Shown here: positions 53,780 to 64,000 of the stretch, piece after piece
Position numbering within the stretch: position 1 is the first letter of the stretch
How the letters are laid out: every line of letters starts with the position of its first letter
Assembly (NCBI GenBank): GCA_003008705.1
Contig: PDUO01000038.1
Span: 478,839-542,838, forward strand
Reading direction: 5' to 3'
Length of the DNA stretch: 64,000 bases
DNA from: Pezicula radicicola
Lineage: Eukaryota > Ascomycota > Leotiomycetes > Helotiales > Dermateaceae
Position numbers and translations under genes: made by a program
Notes under the pieces: model-generated
Seen by the model: only the letters and a program-made list of their open reading frames with translations
The model's database searches: none
Told to the model about the DNA's origin: nothing

Positions 53780-56700
53780 CTAATCGACGGGCTGTTGCTT
53801 GAAAAGCGACTTGCCCAATAGCCACTTCCTATAAGCCTTATATCTCTTCTTTGGTAAATCCTCATCATTCACCGTTAGAGGATTCTCGGCCACAGTCAAG
53901 AAATCGGCATACTCGGCAAGGTCATCCTCATTGGCATACGAAGATGCCAGATTCATGTTCTGCCAGTCACCATTCACATAATCCAGATATTCGGCATCAA
54001 TATCAGCTGGTGTCTCGGTCGACACCACAAGAGGAAGGGTCTGTGGGTGGCTGACATACCGGGCGTAGTCTTGTGCTTCGTGGCCACTCACGGAAGGGTT
54101 CAATGATTCGTGTACAACCTGGGTGAAGGTCCACTGTGCTGCTTTAGATTTGTCGAGTGGTGTTAGTTTCTTTTTCGGTAGAGGGCTCTCAGGTCGCTCG
54201 GCGTTAGGCTCCTTCATGATTCCATGATGTGATACATCTTTCTCGTGGATAGGTCCGAGCCATCGCTGAATTGAAATTCTTTTTGTGTTCGCTGTCGTAC
54301 CTGACTTTATTGACGAGGCATCATCATCGTGTAGCTCCTCCTGTGGATCAACGATTGTCACCTCTTTCCTGACCTTTTTCTTTTCCGGCACATCTTGATC
54401 AAGTTCTGTGCGTACTTTGAATGGGCTCAAATCGTAGCGGCCTTCCTGTGTAGCTCCGAAAGGAACATATCGGAGAGTCGAGTTCAACTTCCCCAGGTAA
54501 GGGAATACCTTAAGGAAAGAAGATACAGCGAGAGGCTTGTAGTACTCTAGCCAGTATTCATCAAAGAATCTCAAAGGCTTACCGACAGCTTGGCCCCATG
54601 GGTCTGCTTGAGGCGGCATGGTCCGCTCTTTGAGATATTCAGGTGTATACCAGTCTATGTAGCTGCGACGTTTTTTGCCAGACCAAGCTCGAGGATCCGC
54701 GTGATGCAGATAATAGTCTGTAGCAAGATCCCAAAGCATAGGCTGGTCCTGTGCGAAGATATAATTTCCCAGAAAAAGATTATACGCCTCTTGCCGCTGG
54801 CCGTCGAGGAAAGAATTATTGTAGTACCGCTTAAAACTTTCTACCATGTCTCGCGAGTGGCTTGACCATTGATTGATCTTTCGATATGTTTCCATAGTAT
54901 TGACAAGCGAAGAGCCTCCATACTGGACGGCTATAGTATCGCCATGATCATGAAACATGTGCGTGAACAGGTTGACTGCATCGGTATCATAGCTGATAGA
55001 CGTATCAGCAATAATACCGAGAGCATGGAGTTGGTGCCCAAGAGCCCTCTTGCCAATAACAAACTGCGCAGCGTTGGTTCGGTCAAGACAATCAATACAA
55101 TTTGTTCTGGCTATCCCATTCTGAACCTTAGGGAGCGTAGTCTTGCCATCTCCATTGTGAAAGAATCCAGTAGTAGTCAGTACCTCTTCAGCAATGCTTT
55201 CTAAGGTGCCAATGACATCTTGGTCTCGGCTCTTGGATGCTCGACTCATATCCCAGGCTTTGTGGATGATCTTCTTGTCCGCAGGCAGAAACTGGTTCAA
55301 ATAATTGATAGCATCAGTGAACTCATGGAGAAGTTTCGACTCTCGAGGTGTTCGCTCTCGAGCCTTAACAAGATTTAGTACATAAATCGGGGCTCCATAT
55401 CTTTCAAACAGGTTATCGAAGTGCAAGGCAGCTGCACCATAGAAAGGATCAACAAGATTCAACTCAATTGGAGGTTTCGGGTTTACGCCGGTGTTATCCT
55501 GTGTCCAGTACAGGGGGATACTGCCTCGATGTTGTACGTAAGATGTAAAGTTTGGGCTAGCAAAAAGTCTTGGACCTGGAGCATGAAAAGAGGTGGTTTG
55601 TACTTCCGCAACTATCTGTTCACTTTCGACATCGTTTGCAACATAGCCCTTTGCTTCATAAGTATTGTGTATAAGCAAAAGAGATCGACAATGAAACATA
55701 CCAAGTCATTGGCACCTCGCTTCAGAAAGCGGGCGCCAGCGAAGTACCGAGAGCGTCTAGCTATTATCACAATATGGACTGTGCGACCATAGACTGAGAG
55801 GGCTATGGCTAGTCAGTATCAATATATGTTAGCCATTCTCAATTGACTTACCAGCTTGGTCAATGTAACCATGAATGACCGGCATACACCAATCGTAAGC
55901 GTTTTTGAGATTGGCATTTGCAGCTTGGAGTAGATAGCTGTTCCAAACAAACATGGAGTTGTAGTCTTGTTCATGTGGATATGGTATACCGTTAGCTACT
56001 GCCTGCCTTTCAGTCACAATATTGTGCTGCAGCGTACGTGTAATATCATATGAGTAGCAGAAATAGAAAGAGCGTGTCAAGTCCAGGTTGTTCAGAATGC
56101 CAAGAAAGCGAGATTCTTCAGCATTCTTTGTATCTGGCTTAAAGCGTGAGTTGGTTGCAGTTGTAAGGGGGAGAAGCTCAGTTCCATCAACCTGGTAGAT
56201 AGCATGGCCACCGACCATAGCCACTTGTCTTCGTTTGGTGATGGCAACCATGTAATAGCAACCAGTGAGGCGTATGAAACCGAGAAGCCCCCAAGTAGTG
56301 GTCTTTAGCTTCAAGCCTCCCGTACTCCTGTTCCCGTCCTCAATAGCATGGAGCAACTGGTCCATTTCCTTCTTGGTGTATACAATCTCGTCCTCTGCGA
56401 CAATTAGATCTCCCGGCTCAACAGTCCTATCGATCTTCAATATCCGAAAGCGGCTATCCATAACATCGGCCCCTACAATGTAGTATCTCGTGGTGGTCTC
56501 GTACAAGGAGAACCTACGCATCTTACAGACGCCCTCATCACCCACCTTTTCGTACTCGGCCCCCCTGTTCCGTCTGGTGTCGGAGTGAGGACTAGTGGCC
56601 CGCTCAAATGGCTGGGCAACTGAAGGTTCCTCCTCATCATACTCAGTACTGAGACCTGTCCCAGGTGGTCCTCTTGATCCATCAGAGCTCGGAGGCGGGT

Positions 56701-56902
56701 TCCGAAGAGGTGGGAATTTGGGCAATGCCAGCTCGTCGGGATCGCCTGGTCTCATGTCCAGACTTAAAGGCGAGGTCATGACAGAAGTTGATCGCGAGCC
56801 TGTTGTGTCGGTCGACGACTCGAAATGAACACTGGGACCAGCATCTGGACCAGGAGAGCGGCCTCTTTGCGGCGTTGGGCCTTGATCGGATTCGTCCGCC
56901 AT
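53780..56902 (-). CDS. FIG4: SAC-domain polyphosphoinositide phosphatase Fig4
   Basis: Exons 55852-56902, 55702-55802 and 53780-55648 (minus strand) give 1006 residues, in the fungal Fig4 size range. A disordered Pro/Ser leader precedes the SAC domain: [51 protein letters not shown] and, across introns 1 and 2, [26 protein letters not shown]. The catalytic P-loop CIDCLDRTN (CX5RT, about 565-573) is intact. The tail has [15 protein letters not shown] and the Fig4-like YWLEYYKP. Fig4 removes the 5-phosphate from PI(3,5)P2 and scaffolds the Fab1/Vac14 complex on vacuoles. The start at 56902 (MADESDQGP) is preferred over an in-frame ATG at 57010. A mariner-like element sits 255 bp upstream. Confidence 0.95.
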
Positions 56903-57157
56903 GTTGGTGCAAGGTGGGAAAAGATTAGTCTGCTGCTTGCATGGACGAAGGCGGAAGAGGAAAGATACTTCGTTGGCCTGTGAAAATCGGTAGGTAGGGC
57001 AGGCAGGCAATGTTACCTATATAAATCACCAAGGCGGCCTTTTTTCGACAAGCGGAAGAAAAGGCATAGAGTAGGCAATTGTGATTCTGGAGACGACCAC
57101 AGGACATCAATAATAGGTACTCGATAGAGGTCTCGCATGTACTTCGTAGTTCATATC

Positions 57158-58623
57158 CAACAGTGGGTGTAGAGATTATTTACGCACGGGCCAGCCTCAC
57201 CAAAAATCAAGAGGAAATAGAAAATTGTATATGTCTAAATAACTACCTAACATTACCATTTATTGCCTCTAATGGGTTTCCCACTAGATTTAATAAGCTC
57301 TGCGCATCTTCTAGGCATATCAGCAATGCGATCTCGTATCTCTTGCATAGTAATTTTATCCCATTCCTCTTGTAGAGCCTGCTTCATCTCCTCCTCTGAA
57401 TTAAAGATTCTACGCCTCAACCGTTGTTTTATAATACACCAAATGCCTTCAATTGGATTAAGATCAGGGCTCTGAGCAGGATGGGCAAGGTTTTGAATAT
57501 TGTATGCCTCTTTATATGCTTGCGCAAGGCCTCGTTTTCTTATACCATGAGAAGGGTCGCCGTCTTCTTGTAAAAGCCATGGTTTATTATCGATTTGGCG
57601 CATACTTTCAATAGCTTGACAATATATAGGCAAGAGACGCTCTACATAGTATTTCTGGGTCATGGCGTTGCCTTTAACCTTGATTTCAACTTCATGAGGC
57701 TTGCCAGCTTCCCATTCTTGTACTCGACGATGATATTCTTCTTCGGTTTCGGTTTTCGGGCGCCGACGAGGTTTCGAGGGATAAGGAGGGTGGTCTATCT
57801 TGTCTTCTTCATCATTGTAGAACTCCAATTTATCTGCTTTCCCCCACCAAGAGATCCAAGCTGCAATGTGAAATCGGACACCTTTCAGAGGCGGCCTCTC
57901 TTCGATATTCTCTGGATTATCACGCGTTCCTTGTTCTCGAAGAACTCTCCCTTGACTTTGTGATGTAGGGTCAATATGTGCTTCATCTGTAAAGACGATA
58001 TGGTCGAAAAAACCAAAGAGGGAATCGTAGAGGTGTCGATACCCATATTCTTCTCTTTCTATCTTGTTTTTAATCGAAATAACCTTCTTAACAAAACCGC
58101 ATAAGTATCGCCCTCCTCCCTTAGTATATTCCTTCAACTTATTTTGTAATTGGCGCTTCTTGACAGGTATATTGTGGTATACGATTTGAGCTTCGTAGGG
58201 TTGTTTTCGAACCGGATTTTGAGTAGGTGAGCAAAGCATCTTGTACATCGATTTAGTAACCTTAGACTTATCTCCAAGTATAGAAGATCTTTGCCGTGTT
58301 GGTCTCTTTGCTTCAGAGCCTAGTTCTTCATATTGTTTCTTCCAATATCGACCTGTACCCTCTGAAATGCCGCAGCTCTTTGAAATACTGCGCAATGACT
58401 TCGAAGTGCCACAACGAGCCAAGGCATCATAGAACTTGCACTTTCTTCGAGTTGTAGCTTCTTGGCCAGCAAGAGGTTCAGGGGATGGAGTTCGGAATGG
58501 ATTAGAACGCGTTGGTGGAGCCATAATTGAAGATGAAGTTATTGTATTTAGATTATGTGGCCTTATTTTTGAAGCTTTTGGTAAGGCTGGCCCGTGCGTA
58601 AATAATCTCTACACCCACTGTTG
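57158..58623 (-). mobile_element. Intact mariner-like DNA transposon, 1466 bp, 48-bp terminal inverted repeats
   Basis: The left end (57158-57205) and the reverse complement of the right end (58576-58623) are identical over 40 bp (CAACAGTGGGTGTAGAGATT...GGGCCAGCCT), then differ at one base and match again over ACCAAAA. The element is flanked by direct TATC at 57154-57157 and 58624-58627, a possible 4-bp target duplication. Inside is one complete minus-strand transposase ORF. The near-identical ends, open ORF and ordinary base composition suggest a recent insertion not yet hit by RIP. It lies between the divergent FIG4 and J-domain genes and splits their upstream DNA. Confidence 0.93.
57253..58524 (-). 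CDS. Tc1/mariner-superfamily transposase (DDE_3 type)
   Basis: Uninterrupted 423-codon ORF filling the transposon. The N-terminal half has helix-turn-helix character (LRSISKSCGISEGTGRYWKK, about 42-61). The DDE catalytic domain shows FTDEAHID (first Asp, about 178), LLQEDGDPSHG (second Asp, about 318) and SPDLNPIEGIW (Glu, about 355). Counting from the Asp of QED to the Glu of PIE gives 37 intervening residues, unlike DD34E of Tc1 and DD34D of classic mariner. That count depends on which Asp is catalytic. All three catalytic residues and the ORF are intact, so the copy may be autonomous. It acts on the inverted repeats that bound the element. Confidence 0.93.
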   Translation of the reverse strand: MAPPTRSNPFRTPSPEPLAGQEATTRRKCKFYDALARCGTSKSLRSISKSCGISEGTGRYWKKQYEELGSEAKRPTRQRSSILGDKSKVTKSMYKMLCSPTQNPVRKQPYEAQIVYHNIPVKKRQLQNKLKEYTKGGGRYLCGFVKKVISIKNKIEREEYGYRHLYDSLFGFFDHIVFTDEAHIDPTSQSQGRVLREQGTRDNPENIEERPPLKGVRFHIAAWISWWGKADKLEFYNDEEDKIDHPPYPSKPRRRPKTETEEEYHRRVQEWEAGKPHEVEIKVKGNAMTQKYYVERLLPIYCQAIESMRQIDNKPWLLQEDGDPSHGIRKRGLAQAYKEAYNIQNLAHPAQSPDLNPIEGIWCIIKQRLRRRIFNSEEEMKQALQEEWDKITMQEIRDRIADMPRRCAELIKSSGKPIRGNKW

Positions 58624-58849
58624 TATCTTCTCCGTTGATTAGTAAGCAAATATTCACATGTTGATTGCGATGCCAATCATGATGCAGCCCTCCCTTCATT
58701 TTCTCGCTGCCACACACCACTTTCTCCCCCCTCTGTCTTCCCATTTCTATCTTTTTGCTTCTTCTTCTTCTCTTCCTCCTTCCATCTTTGCCATGTCCTT
58801 TTTATCTTCACTTTCCACTATGTTTTAGCTCTTCTTTCTCTATTCCGCC

Positions 58850-59902
58850 ATGTCTGATGAGGAGCATCAGACACCACAGCAGCGTTTGGATGCCAAAAAC
58901 AAGATCATTCAGAGTACGTTCGTCCCACTCGCTGCGAGAAGCATGTGATTATCGCAAACTCTAACCTCAACATCCCCCCCCAACAGACGTTTTGCACGAA
59001 GAAGATGTACGATTCCGAGTTTCCTCACTCACCTTGCTCGCCATACTGATCCCAATTAGCTATACCAAATATTAGGCGCATCGAGGACGGCCTCGGCTGC
59101 GGATCTGCGACGATGTTATCTCGAGAGATCCAAGGTTGTTCATCCCGACAAACCGCCATTCCACCCTCAGTCGACGAGGTAGGCCTCCCAGGGTATATCT
59201 GTGTATTCCAAACTCAAGTTGACAATCCCATATAGCGCCTTTCAGCGACTGGGCTTCGCTTTCGATATACTGAAGTCCCCCAGCGCGCGCCGAACTTACG
59301 ATCGGGCATCGAAGCCCACCTCGACCCAATTACCCGATAAAACGACCTTCCTTGGGGGAGAACATACGTTCCGTAGCGCAGTCGAGACAATACTCCAGGA
59401 GTTCATGACTGGAGACTTCGCCATTGTGCGAAGATGGCTCGAGTCCCTGAATGCGCGTTATCCAAATATAGTGACTGAGGAGCTGGTGATAAATGTTGAG
59501 AGGAGTTTCATTCGAATCCGAGAATTGGTCCTTACCACAAGGACTTATGCTTTATTGATATATATTGAGTTGGGTCGCATACATCGTGTCCAGAAACGTT
59601 TAATGGGTCTGGGCTACTTGGACGTAATTGGGCGGACTAAACTTACCATCCACCTTGTAAGAGTAACGTTGGCAGTTCCTATGCGTGTTGATCGGGCTCT
59701 AAAACAAAAAGAAGAGAAGGCTTGGAGGGCAAAGGCTGCCGGCTTGCAGGCTGCTGGGATCACTCCGACAGAGAATATGGGAAAGGCGGGTATACTAAAC
59801 GAGAGAGTCTCTCAGGTCTTGGAGTTTCTAGTTGGGACGGCAGGGAAGGACGAAGGCGCCGATGAAGAATGGAGCACCAAAATGAGTGCAGCGGGCCGGT
59901 GA
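58850..59902 (+). CDS. J-domain (DnaJ) co-chaperone-like protein
   Basis: Exons 58850-58913, 58987-59006, 59060-59178 and 59236-59902 give 289 residues. The J domain (about 25-85) includes LYQILGASRTASAADLRRCY, the HPD motif in KVVHPDKP that stimulates Hsp70 ATPase, and AFQRLGFAFDILKSPSARRTYD. The C-terminal 200 residues are helical (TFRSAVETILQEFMTGDF, then RIRELVLTTRTYALLIY) and not a known client-binding domain that I recognise, so the location and partner are open. Exon 2 is only 20 bp. Frames join exactly at each intron. It was probably divergent with FIG4 before the transposon inserted between them. Confidence 0.88.
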
Positions 59903-60634
59903 CTGCTTTGGGATTTGATATTATCCAACTTTAGCGGCATCGCGGCGCATTGGCGTTTGTTTTGGGTCTGTTGAATTTTTCTTCTCGTATTTCTTCTAGT
60001 AATAAGGCGTAAAATCCATACGGTCAGCAAGGGACCATACGTGGATTGTCGTTCTCTTAGAGAGACTATCGAATAATCACCAACAACGCAAGGGGATCTT
60101 TTAGCTTTGCAAACTTAAGTAGTAGTGCTGCATACTGTCAATCACATCTTGCGGTCACTTTCTGCTACAGTCAGGTCCCAAGCAGGGGCGTACTACAGCT
60201 ACTCATCCCACGTCTCTCAAAGTGTAATAACTCAATGTACAGACTTACTTTGGTCAACCAACTTATATTAGCAAGCAGAGGGTAGCCGTCAATGTAGCCT
60301 CCAAACTTACGGTATTACCTTCAATCAGCAATCCTATGATTACTATTCCTTCTTGGTACCTTATACTCTATATTCCAGAGCCACATACCGCGCGACGCTC
60401 CATGGCACTATCCATTTGTTTCGGTTTGCAGCACAAGACTTCGTAAGCACTGTACTTTACCAGATAAATCATTACAGTGCCTCAAGGGCAGCAATATATC
60501 GAGTCTTCAAGAAGAACTAAAGATGCTATTTAGCAGGATTATAAAACAAATAGCAGTTTGTGCCGAGTTCGTCACAGATTTAAGTTTATGTATACATATT
60601 CTTTTTTTTCCTAATCCTTGTAGCATCCGCCGTT
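59903..60634. other. Intergenic region
   Basis: 3' region of the J-domain gene and DNA up to the esterase remnant. AT-leaning, with no open frame of note and no repeat seen. Confidence 0.5.
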
Positions 60635-60761
60635 TCATTTACACCTACCATTTCTGTCTGTGTTATTCTTTTGCCAACCCAGTCTAGACCTCCACACACT
60701 CAAAGCTAGGGGTAATATTAGAGTTGCCGCTGACATATGAAATCTCCTTTGGGTATGGGCA

Positions 60762-61193
60762 CTAACAACTCTGGACAGAAACGCCAAGAAATAGAATATC
60801 ATCGATAAACTTAGTGGCAATGAACTTATTAGGAGCATTTCCATCCTCGACCCAGTCCAGCAGAACAAGAAGGGCATCGTTCGAAGTATCACGGGTACCT
60901 TCAAGCTCGGATGCATAGCTGTCACCTTTCTTGGCTCCAGTAATGTACCAAGGCGCATTGTGGACACCAGTAACGCAGTGATGTGCAGCTGGGATGAGGT
61001 GAAGATGATAAAACTCAGTCAATTCAACTCCATTTGGTTGGAGCAGCTTGAAAACTTGGTCGAAGAAGTGTATGCTTGAGCCACTAGCAATAGACCAAGC
61101 TCGAAAGCGGACGAATTGAAAGATGTGACAGAAAGGAGCAAAAATAAAAACGGCTAGTGCACCCATAACGAAGGCAGTTATTCCTTCAGCCAT
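60762..61193 (-). pseudogene. Tannase/feruloyl esterase family remnant (C-terminal part only)
   Basis: A 143-codon minus-strand frame contains a recognisable tannase/feruloyl-esterase C-terminus: FFDQVFKLLQPNGVELTEFYHLHLIPAAHHC (with the catalytic His and its neighbouring Cys), NAPWYI, then DTSNDALLVLLDWVEDGNAPNKFIATKF. Intact members are about 520-580 residues and have a nucleophile Ser and acid Asp far upstream; none of that is present here. The first 40 residues (MAEGITAFVMGALAVFIF...) and the last few do not resemble the family. This looks like a decayed gene next to the AT-rich block. A short expressed protein cannot be excluded. Confidence 0.6.
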
Positions 61194-62170
61194 GCCATTG
61201 AAAGTCTTGTTTGCGGCATAAGGAATAGCGTAAATTAGAGTCTCGTTCTCCGAGAGGTAGGACTCGAATGTCGAAGACGTTCACAGCGAAGTCGTATAAT
61301 TTGACAAGGATACTGTTGCGTGTGAAGCTAAGGTGAGTACAATTCTCAGTGATGAAAAGGAAAGAGTGAGAGCTTCATAATGAGAGCTGAACGACAGAAA
61401 CCAAAGAGGAAGAGAAGGGGGAGGGGGAGGAGAGAAGATCTGCTAGAGCAGAGTTCATCAGATCTTATAGGAAATCTATTTACAATACTGCCACTATATT
61501 AAATGAGATATTAGGGTAGAGTCTAACAGGAAGTTTAACCTGGATCCTGTATTCTTTGGTGATGTCTACACAGTATTCATAATGTTAGTGACAAAGACGA
61601 AAACGAAGATCTACGGAGCAAGCGACCACCAATGACTACTCAAGATGACTCTAGCTGCGTCACAAATAGATGAGGGTTGAATGGGATGGGCTAAGGAAAG
61701 GCCCCAAAGTTGCAACAATAAATTACTTTTTCGCGCTAAACCCAGAAAATAGAGGAGTAGAAGGATTCTGGAATATTAATACTAAACTCTACGTCTCGCT
61801 CGGTTTGAAAAGGAGAAGTTAAGCGATGTGGTGAGAGTCACGACTACCGATGGGTGGCGTTTGAGGGACTTTGCTTTGCACACTTGTGGCTGATCAAATG
61901 CCGCCAGTGCCCGGATGGTTGGTCACAGGCCCAGTGGATGGAGAGATCGATCTTCGTCCCGACTTCACTTGACCTCACTTGCGAGTAAGCGACCCATCTT
62001 TCGAATTTTACCATTAAGTACCTACTCTATTCTTTTATCTTCTAAAGTGGTTGTTATAAAAACTCAGCCACGCGCAGACACAACGGAGAAGCCTACATAT
62101 GGCGGCAAATAGTAGTCACTACGGACTCGCTTATAGGCTCTATTGTCGTAGCCTTAGGCTTCACTTTGTT
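61194..62170. other. Intergenic border of the AT-rich block
   Basis: Upstream of the esterase remnant. Composition becomes steadily more AT-rich. A purine-rich GGGGGAGGGGGAGGAG stretch lies near 61418-61433. A 65-codon frame at 61915-62112 is unsupported. No gene recognised. Confidence 0.5.
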
Positions 62171-62420
62171 ACGAGCCTGCGGACAGAAGTCTGTGCGCCA
62201 CAGGGCATTTTACTAAATAAGTAAAGAAAAACTAAAGTAAGATTTAGATACTTTAATACATTATAAAATATAATAAAATTAAGAAATAAAAAGATTCAAC
62301 TCTCTTATCTATTTAATTACTTAATATTAAGTAAAATTAATTTGTAGTTAATTTAAAAGGTTATAATTAAATAGTAGACTAGAATTTTTATAGTATACAG
62401 ACTTCTGTCGGTAGGCTCGT
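62171..62420. mobile_element. 250-bp MITE-like element with ACGAGCCT-type inverted ends
   Basis: ACGAGCCTGCGGACAGAAGT at 62171 and the reverse complement of the sequence ending at 62420 (ACGAGCCTACCGACAGAAGT) match over 24 bp with two differences. The interior is AT-rich and non-coding. Flanks are T-rich and the target duplication is not clear. The ends differ from both other elements in the window, so this is a third inverted-repeat family. Confidence 0.65.
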
Positions 62421-62787
62421 TAGGTGATATATACTATTATAGGGGCCTATGCCCTGTATTTTACTAGATCCAGGCCGAAGCACCTGTAGCCGGAGGTTAT
62501 AGGGCATTATAGGGCGTGTCCCCTAAATTCTTACAGCTTTTAGCCGGAATCTCCGTGCAAGGAATTAGTTTATATATAGTAGGTAGATATATAATAACTT
62601 TGTAAGTCTATCTAGCACCCCTCTTTTACACTAAAACTTATACCTAACACTTTAAAGGTTTATAGTAAAGAAGAGATAATAAATTAAATTCTTTATACTA
62701 GACTTATTTATTTAATAGTTACTTATATTTTTATATCTTAGAATTAATTTATAGAGATTAAAAGTAAAAGAAGCTTATAATTTATTA
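62421..62787. other. AT-rich non-coding DNA
   Basis: Starts with a less AT-rich 120 bp containing short repeated words (AGCCGGA twice, TATAGGGC twice, near 62488-62550), then turns very AT-rich. No gene or clear element found. Confidence 0.5.
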
Positions 62788-63650
62788 GTTTTATACTAAA
62801 ATTTACTTATTATTTTCTATAGTAATTATTAAATATATAGTAAGTTCTAAAATTAGTAATTATTTTTAATACTTAAACTAAGGTAAGTTTTTTTTTAATT
62901 AATTAATAATTTAAATACTATATTTAATAGAATTAAGTACTACTTAATAACTATAATTTTAATTAATATTATATTAAAAAATTATCTACTTTTATATTAT
63001 ATTAAGATAGATCTTAAATTTTATTATAATTAAATTAATTATAAGCTTATAGAAGGGTATATAAATATAAAGTAAGTTATAAAGGAAGTTATAAAATAAA
63101 ATATATAGAAGAATATATAAGTTACTAGAATATATATAAATTATAATCTATCTAACTTTATATAATATATTTAATTTAAGTAACTTTTAATAATATTTAG
63201 ATAATAGGTTATTATATTCTAATAGGTATAGATTAAAAGTTACTTAGATTAAAGCTATTATATAGAACTAGGTATATTATAATTTATATATATTCTAGTA
63301 ATTTATATATCTTCTTATTAAGATAAGTTTACCCTTTTATATATTTTATTTTATAATTTACTTTATAATTTACTTTATATTTATATACCCTCTTATAAGC
63401 TTATAATTAGTTTAATTTTAATAAAATCTAGAATCTACCTTAATATAATATAGAAGTAGGTAGATCCAACCCTTAATATAATTTTAATTAGAGTTATAAT
63501 TATTAAGTAATACTTAAATTATTAATTAATTAAAAAAAAAATTTAGCCTAAGTATTAAAAATAATTACTAATTTTAGATCTTACTATAATTATAATCTAG
63601 GTTTAAGTTATATATATAAATATAGTAAGTGAGTTTTAGTATAAAATTTA
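62788..63650. repeat. Roughly 860-bp diverged palindrome in AT-rich, RIP-like DNA
   Basis: The left arm (about 62788-63191) and right arm (about 63233-63650) are inverse copies around a loop of about 41 bp. Anchors: TTACTAGAATATATATAAAT at 63122 against its inverse ending near 63303; AATTATAAGCTTAT near 63038 against its inverse near 63391-63405; and the TTTTTTTAATTAATTAATAA run near 62890 against its inverse near 63515-63540. Differences are mostly C/T or G/A, and the right arm has an extra stretch of about 22 bp near 63318-63339. Cytosine loss in an inverted duplication is what RIP would leave. Confidence 0.8.
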
Positions 63651-63947
63651 TCAAGATATAGGCAATAAGTATAGGGTGAAATAGGGTAGGTAGGTAGGAT
63701 AGGCACAGCCTAAAGTACACTATAAATATAGAGTAGGAGGAGCATTAAATAGAGTTACTAGATAGATAAGTAAGAGGTAATAATATATAGAACTAAAGAC
63801 TTAAATTCAAAGATTTAATAAAGTTAAGTTATCTATCTACTAGGGAAAGAGCCTTATCTATATACAATAGGCTAGTCGTAAAGATTACTATATTTAGTAT
63901 AGACTAAATCGTATAAACTACTAAGTTAGGAAAGCTTTACATTACTT

Positions 63948-64000
63948 TATAAAATACTAGTATAAAATACTAGTATAAAATACTAGTATAAAATACTAGT
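63948..64000. repeat. 13-bp tandem repeat TATAAAATACTAG, at least four copies
   Basis: Four perfect copies (63948-63960, 63961-63973, 63974-63986, 63987-63999) plus one base, running to the end of the window, so the array may be longer. Each unit contains TATAAAA and the palindrome ACTAGT forms at each junction. Confidence 0.95.

Noticed and set aside
1..64000. tRNA, rRNA and CRISPR features
   Set aside because: Scanning for B-box-like GGTTCGA words gave no cloverleaf in intergenic DNA. No rRNA was recognised, and no spacer-repeat array exists; the 13-bp array at the end has no spacers.
62140..64000. Telomere or centromere proximity for the AT-rich end
   Set aside because: No TTAGGG-type repeats are present. 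AT-rich RIP blocks occur throughout fungal chromosomes, so position cannot be inferred.

Overview
The window is nuclear DNA of a filamentous ascomycete (Pezizomycotina). Genes are split by many short introns (mostly 45-60 bp, GTAAGT/GTATGT donors, CTAAC-like branch points). There is a PTH11-type receptor and MFS, GMC and P450 genes. Gene-rich DNA of balanced composition gives way to AT-rich, transition-mutated blocks of the kind left by repeat-induced point mutation (RIP). Leotiomycetes is my guess at class from general look; the sequence alone does not prove it.

Layout. 1-9.9 kb is accessory-like: the 3' end of a CYP52-type P450, a 432-bp TA-flanked MITE, a PHO84-type phosphate transporter with two CACGTG sites upstream, a 2.5-kb AT-rich repeat-bearing stretch, and a PTH11-like membrane protein. 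9.9-27 kb holds a GMC oxidoreductase, the splicing helicase Prp22, a divergent pair of mitochondrial OXPHOS genes (complex I NDUFS4-type subunit and ATP synthase subunit f), a large disordered RGG-tailed protein of unknown function, and a PLP aminotransferase. 27-57 kb is a dense housekeeping block: MCM6, RNase H2 subunit C, a cyclopropane-fatty-acid-synthase-like methyltransferase, Rex4, Esa1, a GH125 mannosidase, the Pol delta subunit Cdc27/POLD3, Rad18, Chm7/CHMP7, Trs85, CCA tRNA nucleotidyltransferase, Tti2 and Fig4. 57-61.2 kb holds an intact mariner-like transposon, a J-domain protein and a feruloyl-esterase remnant. 62-64 kb is an extremely AT-rich block with a second MITE-like element, a roughly 860-bp diverged palindrome and a 13-bp tandem repeat running off the edge.

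How the genes relate. Six genes between 27 and 53 kb act in replication, repair or chromatin (MCM6, RNASEH2C, ESA1, POLD3, RAD18, TTI2). POLD3 and RAD18 both work at PCNA and are divergently transcribed from a 199-bp promoter that carries the same GACGCGAA word found three times, 10 bp apart, upstream of MCM6. This suggests G1/S (MBF-type) control. NDUFS4 and ATP17 likewise share one promoter. I found no secondary-metabolite backbone gene, CRISPR array or tRNA. Exon borders were set by eye from splice consensus, reading-frame phase and family similarity, and the uncertain ones are flagged.
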